A stretch of DNA of 48,923 nucleotides from Xanthomonas translucens pv. translucens DSM 18974. GTDB taxonomy: Bacteria; Pseudomonadota; Gammaproteobacteria; Xanthomonadales; Xanthomonadaceae. The notes beneath the pieces are model-generated. The model was given only the letters and a program-made list of their open reading frames with translations, was not told the DNA's origin and searched no databases. Shown piece by piece: positions 1 through 11,340 of the stretch; within the stretch, counting starts at the first letter, position 1, and each line of letters begins with the position of its first letter. Location of the stretch: NCBI RefSeq assembly GCF_000331775.1, contig NZ_CAPJ01000377.1, positions 1 through 48,923 of the forward strand, read 5' to 3'. A program made the position numbers and the translations under genes.

Positions 1-188
1 GCTCCGAGCGAACTTATGCGATCCCGCTTCTTCACGTCCAATCTCCTTAGGTCGCACCGCGGCCTGTTCCTGATCCGCAATAGCGTGGAGCAGGCGGCGG
101 CGGCTGTGTGGGGGGGGGGGCGAGCCGTTTCACCATCTACAACTACATCGAGCAGATCAAGCAGAAGAAGGCGGCGGCGCGGCCGTAG
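1..188 (+). pseudogene. 3' end of a YheO-like helix-turn-helix regulator, frameshifted
   Basis: The frame open from base 1 reads a helix-like stretch (LFLIRNSVEQAAAA). The continuation SRFTIYNYIEQIKQKK up to the TAG at 186-188 lies in another frame. Joined, they resemble the C-terminal helix-turn-helix of PAS/YheO-type transcription regulators, whose usual wording is LGVSRxTxYNY. The break is a run of 11 G at 110-120. Twelve or nine G would restore one frame. The inserted Gly codons fall exactly where the turn of the helix-turn-helix should be, so even the in-frame versions carry extra residues. The 5' part lies outside the window. It could be a real decayed gene, a variable tract or a sequencing error. 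The family call is by motif only. Confidence 0.45.
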
Positions 189-582
189 CGGCGGAGCGGG
201 TGTGGCCGGGGGCGTGGCGGCGCTCTCGCCGTGGTCAGTCGGGACGTCGATCCTGGTCGAAAGAAGAAATGCCGTGCCAAAGCGGTGCCGGTGGCACCCG
301 ATGTCATCTCAGGCTGTAACGAGATCGAAGGCGCCGACCGCGCGTCGCGGGCAGGCTGCGGCGATCCGTCGCACGCAGGTGCGGCAATGTGTCGCACATA
401 AAAGCACGCCTGCGCGCACGCTCGGTCTTGTCAATGGCTTTCGGAGATGCCGCACGGCAGCATAAAATACATGGTCGATCGCGCATGCCGGCCAGGATGC
501 CGCAGGAAACGCGGAAAAGCCGTCTGTGCTGCTCCCGTTCGCCACTGCGCGGTCCGCATCCCCTACGCAATTGGATCGTTCG
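189..582. other. Non-coding region upstream of cyoA
   Basis: About 390 bases without a convincing gene. Open frames here are short, arginine- or histidine-rich and out of keeping with neighbouring proteins. A TAAAAT hexamer at 463-468 could be the -10 of the cyo promoter, but no well-spaced -35 is visible. I see no PIP box, no strong terminator and no RNA gene. Confidence 0.4.
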
Positions 583-1524
583 ATGATTCCGTTGAAACAA
601 CTCCGGCGCTCGCTGCGCTCCGGTCTGTCGCTCTTGCCCGCGCTGCTGCTGGCCGGGTGCGATGCGGCCATCCTCAACCCCAAGGGGCAGATCGGCCACG
701 ACGAAAAGACGTTGCTGATCACCTCGGTGGTGTTGATGCTGCTGGTGGTGATCCCGGTCATCGTGATGACCCTGGCCTTCGCCTGGCGCTATCGCGCGTC
801 CAACACCACGGCACGCTACGAGCCGAACTGGTCGCATTCCACCGCGATCGAGGTGGTGGTGTGGTCGATCCCATGCATGATCATCCTGGTGCTGGCGGTG
901 CTGACCTGGCGCTCCTCGCATGCGCTGGACCCTTACAAGCCGCTGGACTCCAAGGTCAAGCCGATCGTCATCGAGGCGGTGGCGCTTGACTGGAAGTGGA
1001 TGTTCATCTACCCCGAGCAGGGCATCGCCACGGTCAACGAGATCGCGTTTCCGGTGGATACGCCGCTGAACTTCAGGATCACCTCCGACACGGTGATGAA
1101 CTCGTTCTTCATCCCGCACCTGGGCACGCAGATCTACGCGATGGCCGGCATGGAGACCAAGCTGCATCTGATCGCCAACGCGCCGGGCGACTACTTCGGC
1201 CTGTCGGCGAACTACAGCGGCCACGGCTTCTCGAAGATGGGCTTCACCGCGCACGCCACCGACCGCGCCGGTTTCGACGCGTGGGTGGCCAAGGTCAAGG
1301 CCGCGCCGAAGGCGCTGGACCAGGCCGAGTTCCAGATCCTGGCGGCCAACCGCAACGACAAGGCGCCGTACCCGGTGACCTACTACGCGTCGGTGCAGGA
1401 CGGCATGTTCAAGTCGTTGATTCACAAATACATGATGGGCAATGGTCAGCATATGGAAGGCCATGGCGACCATCCGGCATCGGCTACTGAGCCGGTCGCC
1501 ATGTGCACTTCTGGAGACAAGTGA
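583..1524 (+). CDS. cyoA: Cytochrome bo ubiquinol oxidase subunit II (CyoA)
   Basis: Membrane-anchored subunit II of the quinol-oxidising terminal oxidase. It helps position ubiquinol for oxidation at the outer face of the inner membrane. The 313-residue product starts with a basic segment, a hydrophobic stretch and a lipobox LAGC (Cys26), as expected for the lipoprotein CyoA. Two transmembrane helices follow (about residues 45-65 and 90-110), then a cupredoxin-like periplasmic domain containing the [17 protein letters not shown] stretch. The start at 583 was chosen because it gives a normal signal peptide. An upstream ATG at 526 would add 19 unrelated residues. The stop overlaps the cyoB start by one base, so the genes are probably translationally coupled. 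Confidence 0.95.
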   Translation: MIPLKQLRRSLRSGLSLLPALLLAGCDAAILNPKGQIGHDEKTLLITSVVLMLLVVIPVIVMTLAFAWRYRASNTTARYEPNWSHSTAIEVVVWSIPCMIILVLAVLTWRSSHALDPYKPLDSKVKPIVIEAVALDWKWMFIYPEQGIATVNEIAFPVDTPLNFRITSDTVMNSFFIPHLGTQIYAMAGMETKLHLIANAPGDYFGLSANYSGHGFSKMGFTAHATDRAGFDAWVAKVKAAPKALDQAEFQILAANRNDKAPYPVTYYASVQDGMFKSLIHKYMMGNGQHMEGHGDHPASATEPVAMCTSGDK

Positions 1525-3524
1525 TGCTAGGCAAACTCACGCTCGAGGCGATTCCGTTCCACGAGCCGATCGTCATGGGCGCCCTCGGCGGCGCCGGCCT
1601 GCTCGGCCTGCTGGTCGTGGCGGCGGTCACCAAGTACAAGCAATGGGGCTATCTGTGGCGCGAGTGGCTGACTTCGGTCGACCACAAGCGCATCGGCGTC
1701 ATGTACATCCTGGTAGCGCTGGTCATGCTGCTGCGCGGCTTCGCCGACGCGGCGATGATGCGCACCCAGCAGGCGATGGCGCACGGCGGCAATGAGGGCA
1801 TCTTCCCGCCGCATCACTACGACCAGATCTTCACCGCGCACGGCGTGATCATGATCTTCTTCATGGCCATGCCGTTCATGACCGGCCTGCTGAACCTGAT
1901 CGTGCCGCTGCAGATCGGCGCGCGCGACGTGGCCTTCCCGTTCCTGAACTCGCTGAGCTTCTGGCTGTTCGTGGCCGGCGCGGCGCTGGTCAACATCTCG
2001 CTGGGCGTGGGCGAATTCGCCCAGACCGGCTGGCTGGCGTATCCGCCGCTGTCGGGGCTGGAATACAGCCCTGGGGTCGGCGTCGATTACTACATCTGGG
2101 CCTTGCAGATATCGGGCCTGGGCACATTGCTGACCGGCATCAACTTCTTCGTGACGATCCTGCGCATGCGCACGCCGGGCATGACCCTGATGCGCATGCC
2201 GATCTTCACCTGGACCGCGCTGATCACCAACATCCTGATCATCGCCGCGTTCCCGATCCTGACCGTGGCGCTGGCGCTGCTGGGCGCGGACCGCTACCTG
2301 GGCACGCACTTCTTCACCAACGACGGTGGCGGCAACGCCATGATGTACGTCAACCTGATTTGGATCTGGGGCCATCCGGAGGTCTATATCCTGATCCTGC
2401 CGGCGTTCGGCATCTTCTCCGAGCTGATCGCCACCTTCAGCAGCAAGCGCCTGTTCGGCTACACCTCGATGGTCTACGCCACCTCGTGCATCGGCGTGCT
2501 GTCGTTCGTGGTGTGGCTGCACCACTTCTTCACCATGGGCTCGGGCGCCAACGTCAACGCGTTCTTCGGCATCACCACGATGATCATCTCCATTCCCACC
2601 GGGGTGAAGATCTTCAACTGGCTGTTCACCATGTTCCGCGGCCGCGTGCGCATGACTGCACCGGTGCTGTGGACGATCGGTTTCATGATCACCTTCACCA
2701 TCGGCGGCATGACCGGGGTGATGCTGGCGATCCCGGCGGTGGACTTCGTGCTGCACAACAGCCTGTTCCTGATCGCGCACTTCCATAACGTGATCATCGG
2801 CGGCGTGGTGTTCGGCTATCTGGCCGGCCTGACCTACTGGTTTCCGAAGGCGTTCGGCTTCAAGCTCAACGAGACCCTGGGCAAGGCCTCGTTCTGGTGC
2901 TGGATCGTCGGCTTCTTCGTCGCCTTCATGCCGCTGTACGTGCTCGGCTTCATGGGCATGACCCGGCGCATGAACAGCTACAACCATCCGGAGTGGGCGC
3001 CGTGGTTGATGGTGGCCGCGGTCGGCGCGGCGATCGTCGGCATGGGCATCTTCCTGAACCTGGTGCAGATCGGCTACAGCATCTGGAAGCGCAAGGACAA
3101 CCTGGACCTGACCGGCGATCCGTGGGGCGGGCGCACGCTGGAGTGGGCCACGTCCTCGCCGCCGCCGTTCTATAACTTCGCCGTGCTGCCGCACATCGAC
3201 GACCGCGACCAGTTCTGGGAAGACAAGCTCAAGGGCAAGGGCTGGACGCGTCCGGCCAAGTACGAACCGATCCACATGCCGCGCAACACCGCGGCCGGGG
3301 TCTGGATCGGCGCCTTCAGCGTGGTGCTGGGCTTCGGCTTGATCTGGCACATCTGGTGGATGGCGATCATCGGCCTGGTCGGCATGATCGGCAGCTTCAT
3401 CGCGCGCACGTTCGACGACGACGTCGATTACTGGGTCCCGGCGGAGGAAGTGGAACGCATCGAGAACGCGCGTTTCGCCCTGCTGGAACAGCAACAGGCG
3501 GCGCATGCCGCAAAGGCGGTCTGA
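1524..3524 (+). CDS. cyoB: Cytochrome bo ubiquinol oxidase subunit I (CyoB)
   Basis: Catalytic subunit I: it binds heme b, heme o3 and CuB, reduces O2 to water and pumps protons. The 666-residue length matches the family. The N-terminus ([17 protein letters not shown]) and the block [16 protein letters not shown] are characteristic of CyoB. The segments [14 protein letters not shown] and [10 protein letters not shown] hold the CuB histidines and the cross-linked Tyr region, and [12 protein letters not shown] holds heme ligands. The start at 1524 has GGAG at 1513-1516 and aligns with known N-termini. An ATG at 1503 lies inside cyoA and was rejected. It is the second gene of cyoABCD. Confidence 0.96.
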   Translation: MLGKLTLEAIPFHEPIVMGALGGAGLLGLLVVAAVTKYKQWGYLWREWLTSVDHKRIGVMYILVALVMLLRGFADAAMMRTQQAMAHGGNEGIFPPHHYDQIFTAHGVIMIFFMAMPFMTGLLNLIVPLQIGARDVAFPFLNSLSFWLFVAGAALVNISLGVGEFAQTGWLAYPPLSGLEYSPGVGVDYYIWALQISGLGTLLTGINFFVTILRMRTPGMTLMRMPIFTWTALITNILIIAAFPILTVALALLGADRYLGTHFFTNDGGGNAMMYVNLIWIWGHPEVYILILPAFGIFSELIATFSSKRLFGYTSMVYATSCIGVLSFVVWLHHFFTMGSGANVNAFFGITTMIISIPTGVKIFNWLFTMFRGRVRMTAPVLWTIGFMITFTIGGMTGVMLAIPAVDFVLHNSLFLIAHFHNVIIGGVVFGYLAGLTYWFPKAFGFKLNETLGKASFWCWIVGFFVAFMPLYVLGFMGMTRRMNSYNHPEWAPWLMVAAVGAAIVGMGIFLNLVQIGYSIWKRKDNLDLTGDPWGGRTLEWATSSPPPFYNFAVLPHIDDRDQFWEDKLKGKGWTRPAKYEPIHMPRNTAAGVWIGAFSVVLGFGLIWHIWWMAIIGLVGMIGSFIARTFDDDVDYWVPAEEVERIENARFALLEQQQAAHAAKAV

Positions 3525-3527
3525 ACC

Positions 3528-4154
3528 ATGTCCTCCACGACGCTCGACAACCACCACGCCGTCCACGGCGACGGTCATGACGACCACGCCCACCACGACA
3601 GCGGCGGCAACACCGTGTTCGGGTTCTGGGTCTACCTGATGAGCGACTGCCTCATCTTCGCCGGCCTGTTCGCGACTTACGCGGTGCTGGCCGGCGCGAC
3701 GGTGGACGGCCCCACCGCCAAGGAACTGTTCGACCTGAAGTTCGTGCTGGTGGAAACCTTCCTGCTGCTGTTCAGCAGCCTGAGCTTCGGCCTGGCGATG
3801 ATCTCCGCGCACAAGCGCAGCCTGGGCGGCCTGTATGGCTGGCTGGCGGTCACCGCGGCGCTGGGCCTGGGCTTTTTGGGCATGGAAATCTACGAGTTCC
3901 ACCATCTGATCGAAGAGGGCGCCGGTCCCGGCCGCAGCGCGTTCCTGTCCGCGTTCTTCACCCTGGTCGGCACCCACGGCCTGCACGTGGCCTCGGGCCT
4001 GCTGTGGATGACGGTGCTGGTGATCCAGATCGCCAAGAACGGCCTGACCCCGCGCACTACCACCCGCCTGGCATGCCTGAGCCTGTTCTGGCACTTCCTG
4101 GACGTGATCTGGATCGGCGTGTTCACCATCGTCTACCTGCTGGGAGCGCTGTAA
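3528..4154 (+). CDS. cyoC: Cytochrome bo ubiquinol oxidase subunit III (CyoC)
   Basis: Subunit III of the bo-type oxidase, a five-helix membrane protein that stabilises subunit I. The 208-residue product opens with a histidine/aspartate-rich cytoplasmic tail (about residues 5-25). It then has the typical block [18 protein letters not shown], and later [12 protein letters not shown] and [17 protein letters not shown], which mark heme-copper oxidase subunit III. It begins three bases after the cyoB stop and its stop codon overlaps the cyoD start. The His-rich N-terminal tail is longer than the corresponding part of the E. coli protein. Confidence 0.95.
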   Translation: MSSTTLDNHHAVHGDGHDDHAHHDSGGNTVFGFWVYLMSDCLIFAGLFATYAVLAGATVDGPTAKELFDLKFVLVETFLLLFSSLSFGLAMISAHKRSLGGLYGWLAVTAALGLGFLGMEIYEFHHLIEEGAGPGRSAFLSAFFTLVGTHGLHVASGLLWMTVLVIQIAKNGLTPRTTTRLACLSLFWHFLDVIWIGVFTIVYLLGAL

Positions 4155-4489
4155 TGGCCAACCACTCTCCTTCCGACGCACACGCCGAGTCGCACGGCAG
4201 CGGCCTGAAGTCGTACCTGATCGGCTTCGTGATGGCGGTGGTGCTCACCGTGATCCCGTTCGGCATGGTCATGAGCGGCGCGTTCCCCAAGGGCGTGACC
4301 GTCATCGTCATCGCGGTGCTGGCTGCGGTGCAGATGCTGGTGCACCTGATCTACTTCCTGCACATGGACCGCTCCGCCGAGCAGCGCTCCAACGTGCACG
4401 TGGGCCTGTTCTCGCTGCTGATCATCGGCATCGTGGTGGTCGGCTCGCTGTGGGTCATGCACAACCTCAACGTCAACATGATGCATTGA
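4154..4489 (+). CDS. cyoD: Cytochrome bo ubiquinol oxidase subunit IV (CyoD)
   Basis: Small subunit IV, which assists assembly and CuB binding of the oxidase. The 111 residues comprise a short polar N-terminus and three hydrophobic helices (about 20-40, 47-67 and 82-103). Family-typical segments are LKSYLIGFVMAVVLTVIPF and LIYFLHMD. The start at 4154 overlaps the cyoC stop (TAATG). A strong terminator follows 26 bases after the stop, so cyoD ends the operon. The heme O synthase gene cyoE is not next to it here. Confidence 0.93.
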   Translation: MANHSPSDAHAESHGSGLKSYLIGFVMAVVLTVIPFGMVMSGAFPKGVTVIVIAVLAAVQMLVHLIYFLHMDRSAEQRSNVHVGLFSLLIIGIVVVGSLWVMHNLNVNMMH

Positions 4490-4514
4490 GGTCGCGTACC
4501 GCCGCGCGCTCGCG

Positions 4515-4538
4515 AAGGCCGCCTGCGGGCGGCCTTTT
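4515..4538 (+). terminator. Rho-independent terminator after cyoABCD
   Basis: A perfect nine-base stem (AAGGCCGCC / GGCGGCCTT) with a four-base loop, ending in a run of four T, 26 bases after the cyoD stop. This is the clearest intrinsic terminator in the window. Confidence 0.85.
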
Positions 4539-4679
4539 GCGTTGCGGCGCTCGCATCGGCGCGCAATGTCGGCCGGTGTCGCCGGCGATGTCGCCCATGC
4601 ATGACCAATGGCATGGAACGCCACGCCGCAGCCGGCATAGCATCACAGATTGTCCGTTCGCCGTACCACTGGAGACCCC

Positions 4680-6569
4680 ATGACCAAGTCCACCGCCTGG
4701 ATGGCGCCGCTGCTGCTGGCGGCCACCGCCGCGTTCCAGGCCTCGGCGCAGACCGCGCCGCCGCAGGACGTGCCGTTCGCCGGCACGCTGAAGATCGACG
4801 TCGATGCCACCGACCTGGTGCATCGCATCTTCCGCGTGCGCACCACGATCCCGGCCACGCCGGGGCCGATGACCCTGCTGTACCCACAGTGGATCCCGGG
4901 CAACCATTCGCCGACCGGGCCGATCGACAAGCTGGCCGGGCTGGTGATCAAGGCCAACGGCCAGGTGCTGCCGTGGAAGCGCGACCAGTTCGACGTGTAC
5001 GCGTTCAAGGTCGAGGTACCGCAGGGCGCCAGCGAGATTGTCGCCGAGTTCCAGTTCCTGTCCTCGCAGGGCGACGGCCAGGGCCGGGTGATGATGACCC
5101 CGGAGATGCTCAATCTGCAGTGGAACACCACCGCGCTGTACCCGGCCGGCACCTACGCGCGCAACATCAAGGCCCAGGCCAGCGTGACCCTGCCGCCGGG
5201 CTGGAGCTATGCCACCGCGCTGGAAACCGCCACCCGGGTTGGCGACACGGTGACCTTCAAGCCGATCGACTTCGACGACTTGGTCGATTCGCCGATGTTC
5301 GCCGGCAAGTACTACAAGCGCATCGCGCTGGATGCCGACGGCAAGGCGCCGGTATATCTGAACGTGTTCGCCGACGAGGCCAAGTCGCTGGACGCCAAGC
5401 CCGAGCAGATCAAGGCGCACGCGGCGCTGGTGCAGCAGATGGACAAGCTGTACGGCGCGCGCCATTTCGACCACTACGACTTCCTGCTGGCGCTGACCGA
5501 GAAGCTCGGCGGGATCGGCCTGGAGCATCACCGCTCCAGCGAGAACAGCGGCCCACTCAACTACTTCACCGAGTGGGACAAGAGCTGGGACCGGCGCGAC
5601 CTGCTTTCGCACGAGTTCAACCATTCCTGGAACGGCAAGTACCGCCGCGGCGCCGACCTGGCCACGCCGAACTTCAACGTGCCGATGGGCGACAGCCTGC
5701 TGTGGCTGTACGAAGGCCAGACCCAGTTCTGGGGCGAAGTGCTGGCCGCGCGCTCCGGCCTGTGGACGCAGCCCCAGGCGCGCGACGTGCTCGCCGACGT
5801 CGCTGCCACCTACCAGCGCGGCCGTCCCGGCCTGGCCTGGCGCGCGCTGCAGGACACCACCAACGATCCGACCATGTCGCTGCGCCGGCCGCGCGCCTAC
5901 CGCAGCTACCAGATGAGCGAGGACTACTATTCCGGCGGGCAGATGCTGTGGCTGGAGGTCGATGCCAAGCTGCGCGAACTCAGCGGCAACAAGCGCTCGA
6001 TCGACGACTTCGCCAAGGCCTTCTTCGGCATGCACGACGGCGCCTGGGACGTGAATCCGTATACCTTCGAGGATATCGTCGCCACGCTCGACGGCGTGGC
6101 CAGGTACGACTGGGCGCCGTTCCTGCGCAGCCGCGTCGATGGCCACGGCCCGCTGGTCGGCGGCATCGAGGCCAGCGGCTGGAAGCTGGTCTATACCGAC
6201 CAGCCGAACGAGGCGATCAAGACCTACGAGGCGACCAAGAAGGGCGTCAGCCTGACCTATTCGCTGGGCCTGAGCCTGGACGACAAGGGCAGCGTGCAGG
6301 ACGTGCTGTGGGACGGCCCGGCGTTCGACGCCGGCATCATCGCCGACAACAGCATCGTCGCGGTCAACGGCCGCGAGTACAGCGCCGACGCGATCAAGGA
6401 GGCGATTACCGCGGCCAAGGGCGCCGCCGCACCGATCGAACTGCTGGTCAAGCGCGGCAACCGCTACGACACGCTGCGCATCGCCTACCACGGCGGCCTG
6501 CAGTATCCGCACCTGGAGCGCATCGCCGGCAAGCCGGACCGCTTGAGCGCGTTGTACAAGGCCAGATAA
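4680..6569 (+). CDS. M61-family (glycyl aminopeptidase-type) metallopeptidase with PDZ domain, exported
   Basis: Predicted exported zinc peptidase of 629 residues. An N-terminal signal peptide (about residues 1-23, ending ASAQ) is followed by the M61 N-terminal beta domain, then the zinc motif HEFNH at residues 311-315 with the third ligand expected near Glu345 in WLYEGQTQFWGE. A C-terminal PDZ-like domain (about residues 520-620) contains the GPAFDAGI and SIVAVNGREY elements. M61 enzymes trim N-terminal Gly/Ala from peptides in the periplasm or outside the cell. The start at 4680 gives the signal peptide. It stands alone, downstream of the cyo terminator, and I see no sign of damage. The substrate is unknown. 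Confidence 0.88.
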   Translation: MTKSTAWMAPLLLAATAAFQASAQTAPPQDVPFAGTLKIDVDATDLVHRIFRVRTTIPATPGPMTLLYPQWIPGNHSPTGPIDKLAGLVIKANGQVLPWKRDQFDVYAFKVEVPQGASEIVAEFQFLSSQGDGQGRVMMTPEMLNLQWNTTALYPAGTYARNIKAQASVTLPPGWSYATALETATRVGDTVTFKPIDFDDLVDSPMFAGKYYKRIALDADGKAPVYLNVFADEAKSLDAKPEQIKAHAALVQQMDKLYGARHFDHYDFLLALTEKLGGIGLEHHRSSENSGPLNYFTEWDKSWDRRDLLSHEFNHSWNGKYRRGADLATPNFNVPMGDSLLWLYEGQTQFWGEVLAARSGLWTQPQARDVLADVAATYQRGRPGLAWRALQDTTNDPTMSLRRPRAYRSYQMSEDYYSGGQMLWLEVDAKLRELSGNKRSIDDFAKAFFGMHDGAWDVNPYTFEDIVATLDGVARYDWAPFLRSRVDGHGPLVGGIEASGWKLVYTDQPNEAIKTYEATKKGVSLTYSLGLSLDDKGSVQDVLWDGPAFDAGIIADNSIVAVNGREYSADAIKEAITAAKGAAAPIELLVKRGNRYDTLRIAYHGGLQYPHLERIAGKPDRLSALYKAR

Positions 6570-6803
6570 GCGGTCGGGGACGCCGTTGCGCCGCGCTGCA
6601 TGGACGGCGCGGCGCTGGCGGTGGCGCTGGCGGTGGCCAGGCCGTCGGGCCGCGTAGCGCATGCGCGTTTACGCAAGTTTTATCCCGCCGGCCCGGTTGT
6701 TTACGCGCACAGGCATGGCGCCTTTACGGGGGCGCGCGCGATCGTAGGTTGGCCGCTAGCCAGCGGCCTTTCGACCCTCGATCAACCTGCCACGGCCCCC
6801 ACG

Positions 6804-8150
6804 ATGAAGCCTTCTTTGCCTACCGTTTCTCTCGCAGCCGACGCCGTTGGTCAATGCGATCCGCTCCCCCAAAGTGGGGAGAACTTCGATCCGGCGTTGC
6901 TGTTCGACAACCGCGGCATGCGCCTGCGGCAGCGCGCGCAGTATGTCGCGACGCTGGTTGCGCATGACCGCGAGCAAGGGCGAATGCCGTATCACCGGCA
7001 GATTTGCTCTCCGGCCGATCGCCAAGTGCTGCTGCGCGATGATGCCGGCGGCGCGGCGCGTCCAGTGCTGATGTTCGGTTCCAACAATTATCTGGGCCTG
7101 GCCAATCACCCGCACGTGCGCGAGCGGGTAGGGCGTGCCATCGCCGAATACGGCACGGGTATCGGCGGGCCGCCGTTCCTCAATGGCTACCTACGCATCA
7201 CCCGCGAACTGGAAGAGCGTCTGGCCGCGCACAAGGGCCAGGAGGACGCGATGATCTTCCCAAGTGGGTTTTCCGCGAACCTGGCCTTGCCCGGCGCGCT
7301 GGCGCGCAACGGCGACCGCATCTACTACGACGCGTATTCGCATGCGTCCTGGTTCGACGGGTTGAAACTGGCCGGGCTTTCCTCGCGCCGGTTCCCGCAC
7401 AACGACCTGCAGCGTCTGACGCATTGGCTGGAGCGCAGCGGCCGCTGCGAGCAGGACACCTTCGTCGCGGTGGAAGGGGTGTACTCGATGGATGGCGACC
7501 TGGCGCCGCTGGATCAGCTGGTGCCGCTATGCAAGCGCCATTCGGCGCTGCTGGTGGTCGACGATGCGCACGGCACCGGGGTGCTCGGCGCGCATGGCGG
7601 CGGCAGCGGCGAGCACTTCGGCGTGGCGCAGGGGATCGATGTATTGATGGGCACCTTCAGCAAGACCTTGGCGGTCAATGGCGGCTTCGTGTGCGCTTCG
7701 CGTCCGCTGATCGAGTATCTGCGCTGGATCTCGCGCTCGTACATGTTCTCCGCCGCATTGCCGCCGGCCACGATCGCGGCGGCGCATGGCGCATTGGACG
7801 TCATCGCCGCCGAGCCTGAGCGGATGCGCCAGCTGCACGCCAATGCCGCCGGCCTGTGTGCGCGGCTCAATGCGCTGCCCTGGGGACTGGAGGTGTCCAC
7901 GCCCTCGGCGATCCTGATCGTGCATACCCCGCCGGGCATGGATGCCAAGGCGGCGGCGATGCGCTTGGAGCAGTTGGGGCTGTTCGTCAATCCGGTGCAC
8001 TTCCCGGCGGTGCCGCGCGGCCAGGAGCGCCTGCGCATCAGTGTGATGGCCACGCATACCGAGCAGGACCTGGATCGGCTGGCCGAGGGCATCGACCGGA
8101 TCTGGGGCGAGCATGCGCATGGCGATGCGCGCCTGCGCGCGCAGGCATAG
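6804..8150 (+). CDS. Alpha-oxoamine synthase family enzyme (PLP-dependent, AONS/SPT-like)
   Basis: PLP enzyme of fold type I that would condense an acyl-CoA with an amino acid, as 8-amino-7-oxononanoate, 2-amino-3-ketobutyrate and serine palmitoyl transferases do. The 448 residues include FGSNNYLGLANHP, the DDAHGTGVLG block with the PLP-ring Asp, and the Schiff-base lysine at residue 287 in TFSKTLAVNGG. An extra N-terminal stretch of about 70 residues precedes the usual domain, closer in length to SPT-like members than to BioF. Other biotin genes do not flank it, so a BioF role is not supported by context. The substrate cannot be told from the sequence. The start at 6804 was chosen because the codons upstream look like non-coding DNA. 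Confidence 0.82.
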   Translation: MKPSLPTVSLAADAVGQCDPLPQSGENFDPALLFDNRGMRLRQRAQYVATLVAHDREQGRMPYHRQICSPADRQVLLRDDAGGAARPVLMFGSNNYLGLANHPHVRERVGRAIAEYGTGIGGPPFLNGYLRITRELEERLAAHKGQEDAMIFPSGFSANLALPGALARNGDRIYYDAYSHASWFDGLKLAGLSSRRFPHNDLQRLTHWLERSGRCEQDTFVAVEGVYSMDGDLAPLDQLVPLCKRHSALLVVDDAHGTGVLGAHGGGSGEHFGVAQGIDVLMGTFSKTLAVNGGFVCASRPLIEYLRWISRSYMFSAALPPATIAAAHGALDVIAAEPERMRQLHANAAGLCARLNALPWGLEVSTPSAILIVHTPPGMDAKAAAMRLEQLGLFVNPVHFPAVPRGQERLRISVMATHTEQDLDRLAEGIDRIWGEHAHGDARLRAQA

Positions 8151-8239
8151 CGCCGCGGCAGCGGCGCACGGCGCGGTTCTCGCCCGGCGAGACGCCGCGC
8201 GGCTACAGTAACGCTCCCTCCGCTTTTCCGGATGTTCCG

Positions 8240-9640
<1,401 letters not shown>

Positions 9641-9721
9641 CTGCAAGCGTTTCCCTGCGGCAAGGTTTATGCAGCCATGACGCCCGCTGCAGTGACGCAG
9701 CGGTTCGAAAAAGGAAACACA

Positions 9722-10108
9722 ATGGAATGGATGTTGATGCCGCTCAAGCGCTACGCGGATTTTTCCGGGCGTTCGCGGCGCAAGAAGTACTGGATGTTCA
9801 CGCTGTTGAACATCGTGGTGATCACCGTGTTGATGGTGCTGATGGGTGTCGGCGGCGGCGTCGGCGGCCAGAACGGCACCGGTGCGTTGTCGATGGTCGC
9901 GGTTTCGTTGCTGGTCCTGTATTCGCTGGCCGTGCTGGTGCCGTCGATCGCAGTGCAGGTGCGCCGCTTCCACGACCAGGGCAAGTCCGGCTGGTACGTG
10001 CTGCTGGGCCTGATCCCCTGGCTGGGTGGTGTCGTGGTGCTGGTTTTCATGCTCATGGAAGGCACCAGGGACGCCAACGCCTACGGCCCGGATCCGAAGC
10101 AGGCCTGA
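9722..10108 (+). CDS. DUF805 family small membrane protein
   Basis: A 128-residue inner-membrane protein of unknown function. It begins MEWMLMPLKRYADFSGRS, followed by RRKKYWMF, the family signature. Three hydrophobic helices follow (about residues 27-47, 58-80 and 92-112), with the conserved VRRFHDQGKSGWY between the last two. The start at 9722 has AAAGGAAA just upstream. An in-frame ATG at 9677 would add 15 residues that the family lacks. Confidence 0.88.
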   Translation: MEWMLMPLKRYADFSGRSRRKKYWMFTLLNIVVITVLMVLMGVGGGVGGQNGTGALSMVAVSLLVLYSLAVLVPSIAVQVRRFHDQGKSGWYVLLGLIPWLGGVVVLVFMLMEGTRDANAYGPDPKQA

Positions 10109-10282
10109 TCTGCGGTTCGATCCTGCAGTGGCCGGGTCCTGCGACCCGGTCGCTGCTGTGCATTTTTGCGTGGGACGCGCGGCCATGTCGCGCCCGCCTG
10201 CACCGCTGCGACAGGCTCTGTCGGCACACCTGCCGGAGTGTCGCCGCTTCCCGCTTGCAAGCATTTCTAAAGGACTGAAACG

Positions 10283-10900
10283 ATGCAAAAATTCATGCGG
10301 CCGCTGTTGTGGATGAGCTTCTATGCGCTGTTGTTCGTCGCCTCCGCGGCCTGCGCCAGCGGACAGCAGACGAAGGATTACCTGGGGGTCCCCGGCCCGC
10401 TGGCACTGGCGAGCACCGACTATCACCTGGCCTGGAGCAGTCATCCGCGCCCCGACTTCTACAAGCACGAATACGTGCCGCAGGGACAGAACGTCGAACG
10501 CTACCAGTCGATGCTGATGCTGGATCTGCTTGGCGATGCGGCGGCCACGGCGGAGCAGCTGATGGGCACCAAGGTGGCCGAGCTGGAGCAGCGCAAGGCG
10601 AGCGATCCGGTGGTGAACTACGACGCGCTGCTCAGCGAATCCAAGGATCAGGCCTTGCTCGACTTCGTAGTGTCGGCCACCGATGCCGAGGGCAACACGA
10701 TCGTCGAATGGAACGCGTATCGCTACGTGTCCAGCCCCGCCGGCAACGGCGTGTTGATGATCGGGCTGAGCCGCCGCGCCTACGGCGATACCGAGATCCG
10801 TGCGTTGTTCGCGCAGCTCAAGGCCGCGCGTGCGCGCGACATCAAGGCGTTGGCGGCGATGCCGGTGCCGGCGCTGAAACTGCGCGCCGAGACGCCCTGA
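10283..10900 (+). CDS. Exported hypothetical protein
   Basis: A 205-residue product with a signal peptide (hydrophobic residues 9-24, cleavage near ACASG), so likely periplasmic or surface-exposed. AAGGACT seven bases before the ATG supports the start. The body has acidic and basic helices and a beta-rich core (about residues 125-160), with no cysteine pairs or catalytic motif I recognise. Codon use matches its neighbours. The 174 bases between it and the DUF805 gene show no gene. Confidence 0.7.
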   Translation: MQKFMRPLLWMSFYALLFVASAACASGQQTKDYLGVPGPLALASTDYHLAWSSHPRPDFYKHEYVPQGQNVERYQSMLMLDLLGDAAATAEQLMGTKVAELEQRKASDPVVNYDALLSESKDQALLDFVVSATDAEGNTIVEWNAYRYVSSPAGNGVLMIGLSRRAYGDTEIRALFAQLKAARARDIKALAAMPVPALKLRAETP

Positions 10901-10935
10901 TCCGGTCGCACGCGCTGTAGCGATCTGCCCGGCAT

Positions 10936-11340
10936 CTAATGGTCGGACAGCGGCTTGCCGGCGCTGTCGTAGAAGTTGCCGAGGTTGAGCTGGTAGCGGT
11001 TGGCGACCAGGGTCAGCTGCGGCGCATCGCGGTACCGGATATTGTCGACCACTTCGCAGGTGTTGGTCGGCCGCCTGCCGCACAGCAGCGGTTCGGCGCC
11101 GGCGGTCGGCGCGCTGCCCTTGGCCAGCTCCAGCGACGCATCGGTCAGCCCGTTGGACGCGGTCAGCGCGCGGATGTTGTCGTCGGCACGGGTGTAGCGG
11201 GTGTTGCAATCCATCATCACCAGCACCGCGTTGCCGGCCTACCAGGTCTGGATGAGCTGCGAGAGCTGGCCGATGTTGGCGCGGCGTGCGGACAGTGCGC
11301 GTTGAGGTGCACCGTGCTGCGATCGGCCAGCTGCACGCTG
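10936..11340 (-). pseudogene. C-terminal remnant of an endonuclease/exonuclease/phosphatase (DNase I-like) protein
   Basis: The reverse strand reads STVHLNAHCPHAA in one frame, then ANIGQLSQLIQTW, a TAG stop (11236-11238), and AGNAVLVMMDCNTRYTRADDN to the end in a second frame. Ignoring the stop and shift, this is the C-terminal half of a DNase I-fold hydrolase, where a (G)D.NTRYTR block holds catalytic residues and the terminal SDH holds the catalytic histidine. The usual GD is MD here. The N-terminal half is missing. It abuts the truncated FecR gene directly, so a deletion probably joined the two. Confidence 0.6.

Noticed and set aside
1527..4181. An 884-codon reverse-strand frame opposite cyoBC
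   Set aside because: Its composition (His, Asp, Arg, Gln runs) is typical of an antisense shadow, and the forward strand encodes well-conserved oxidase subunits.
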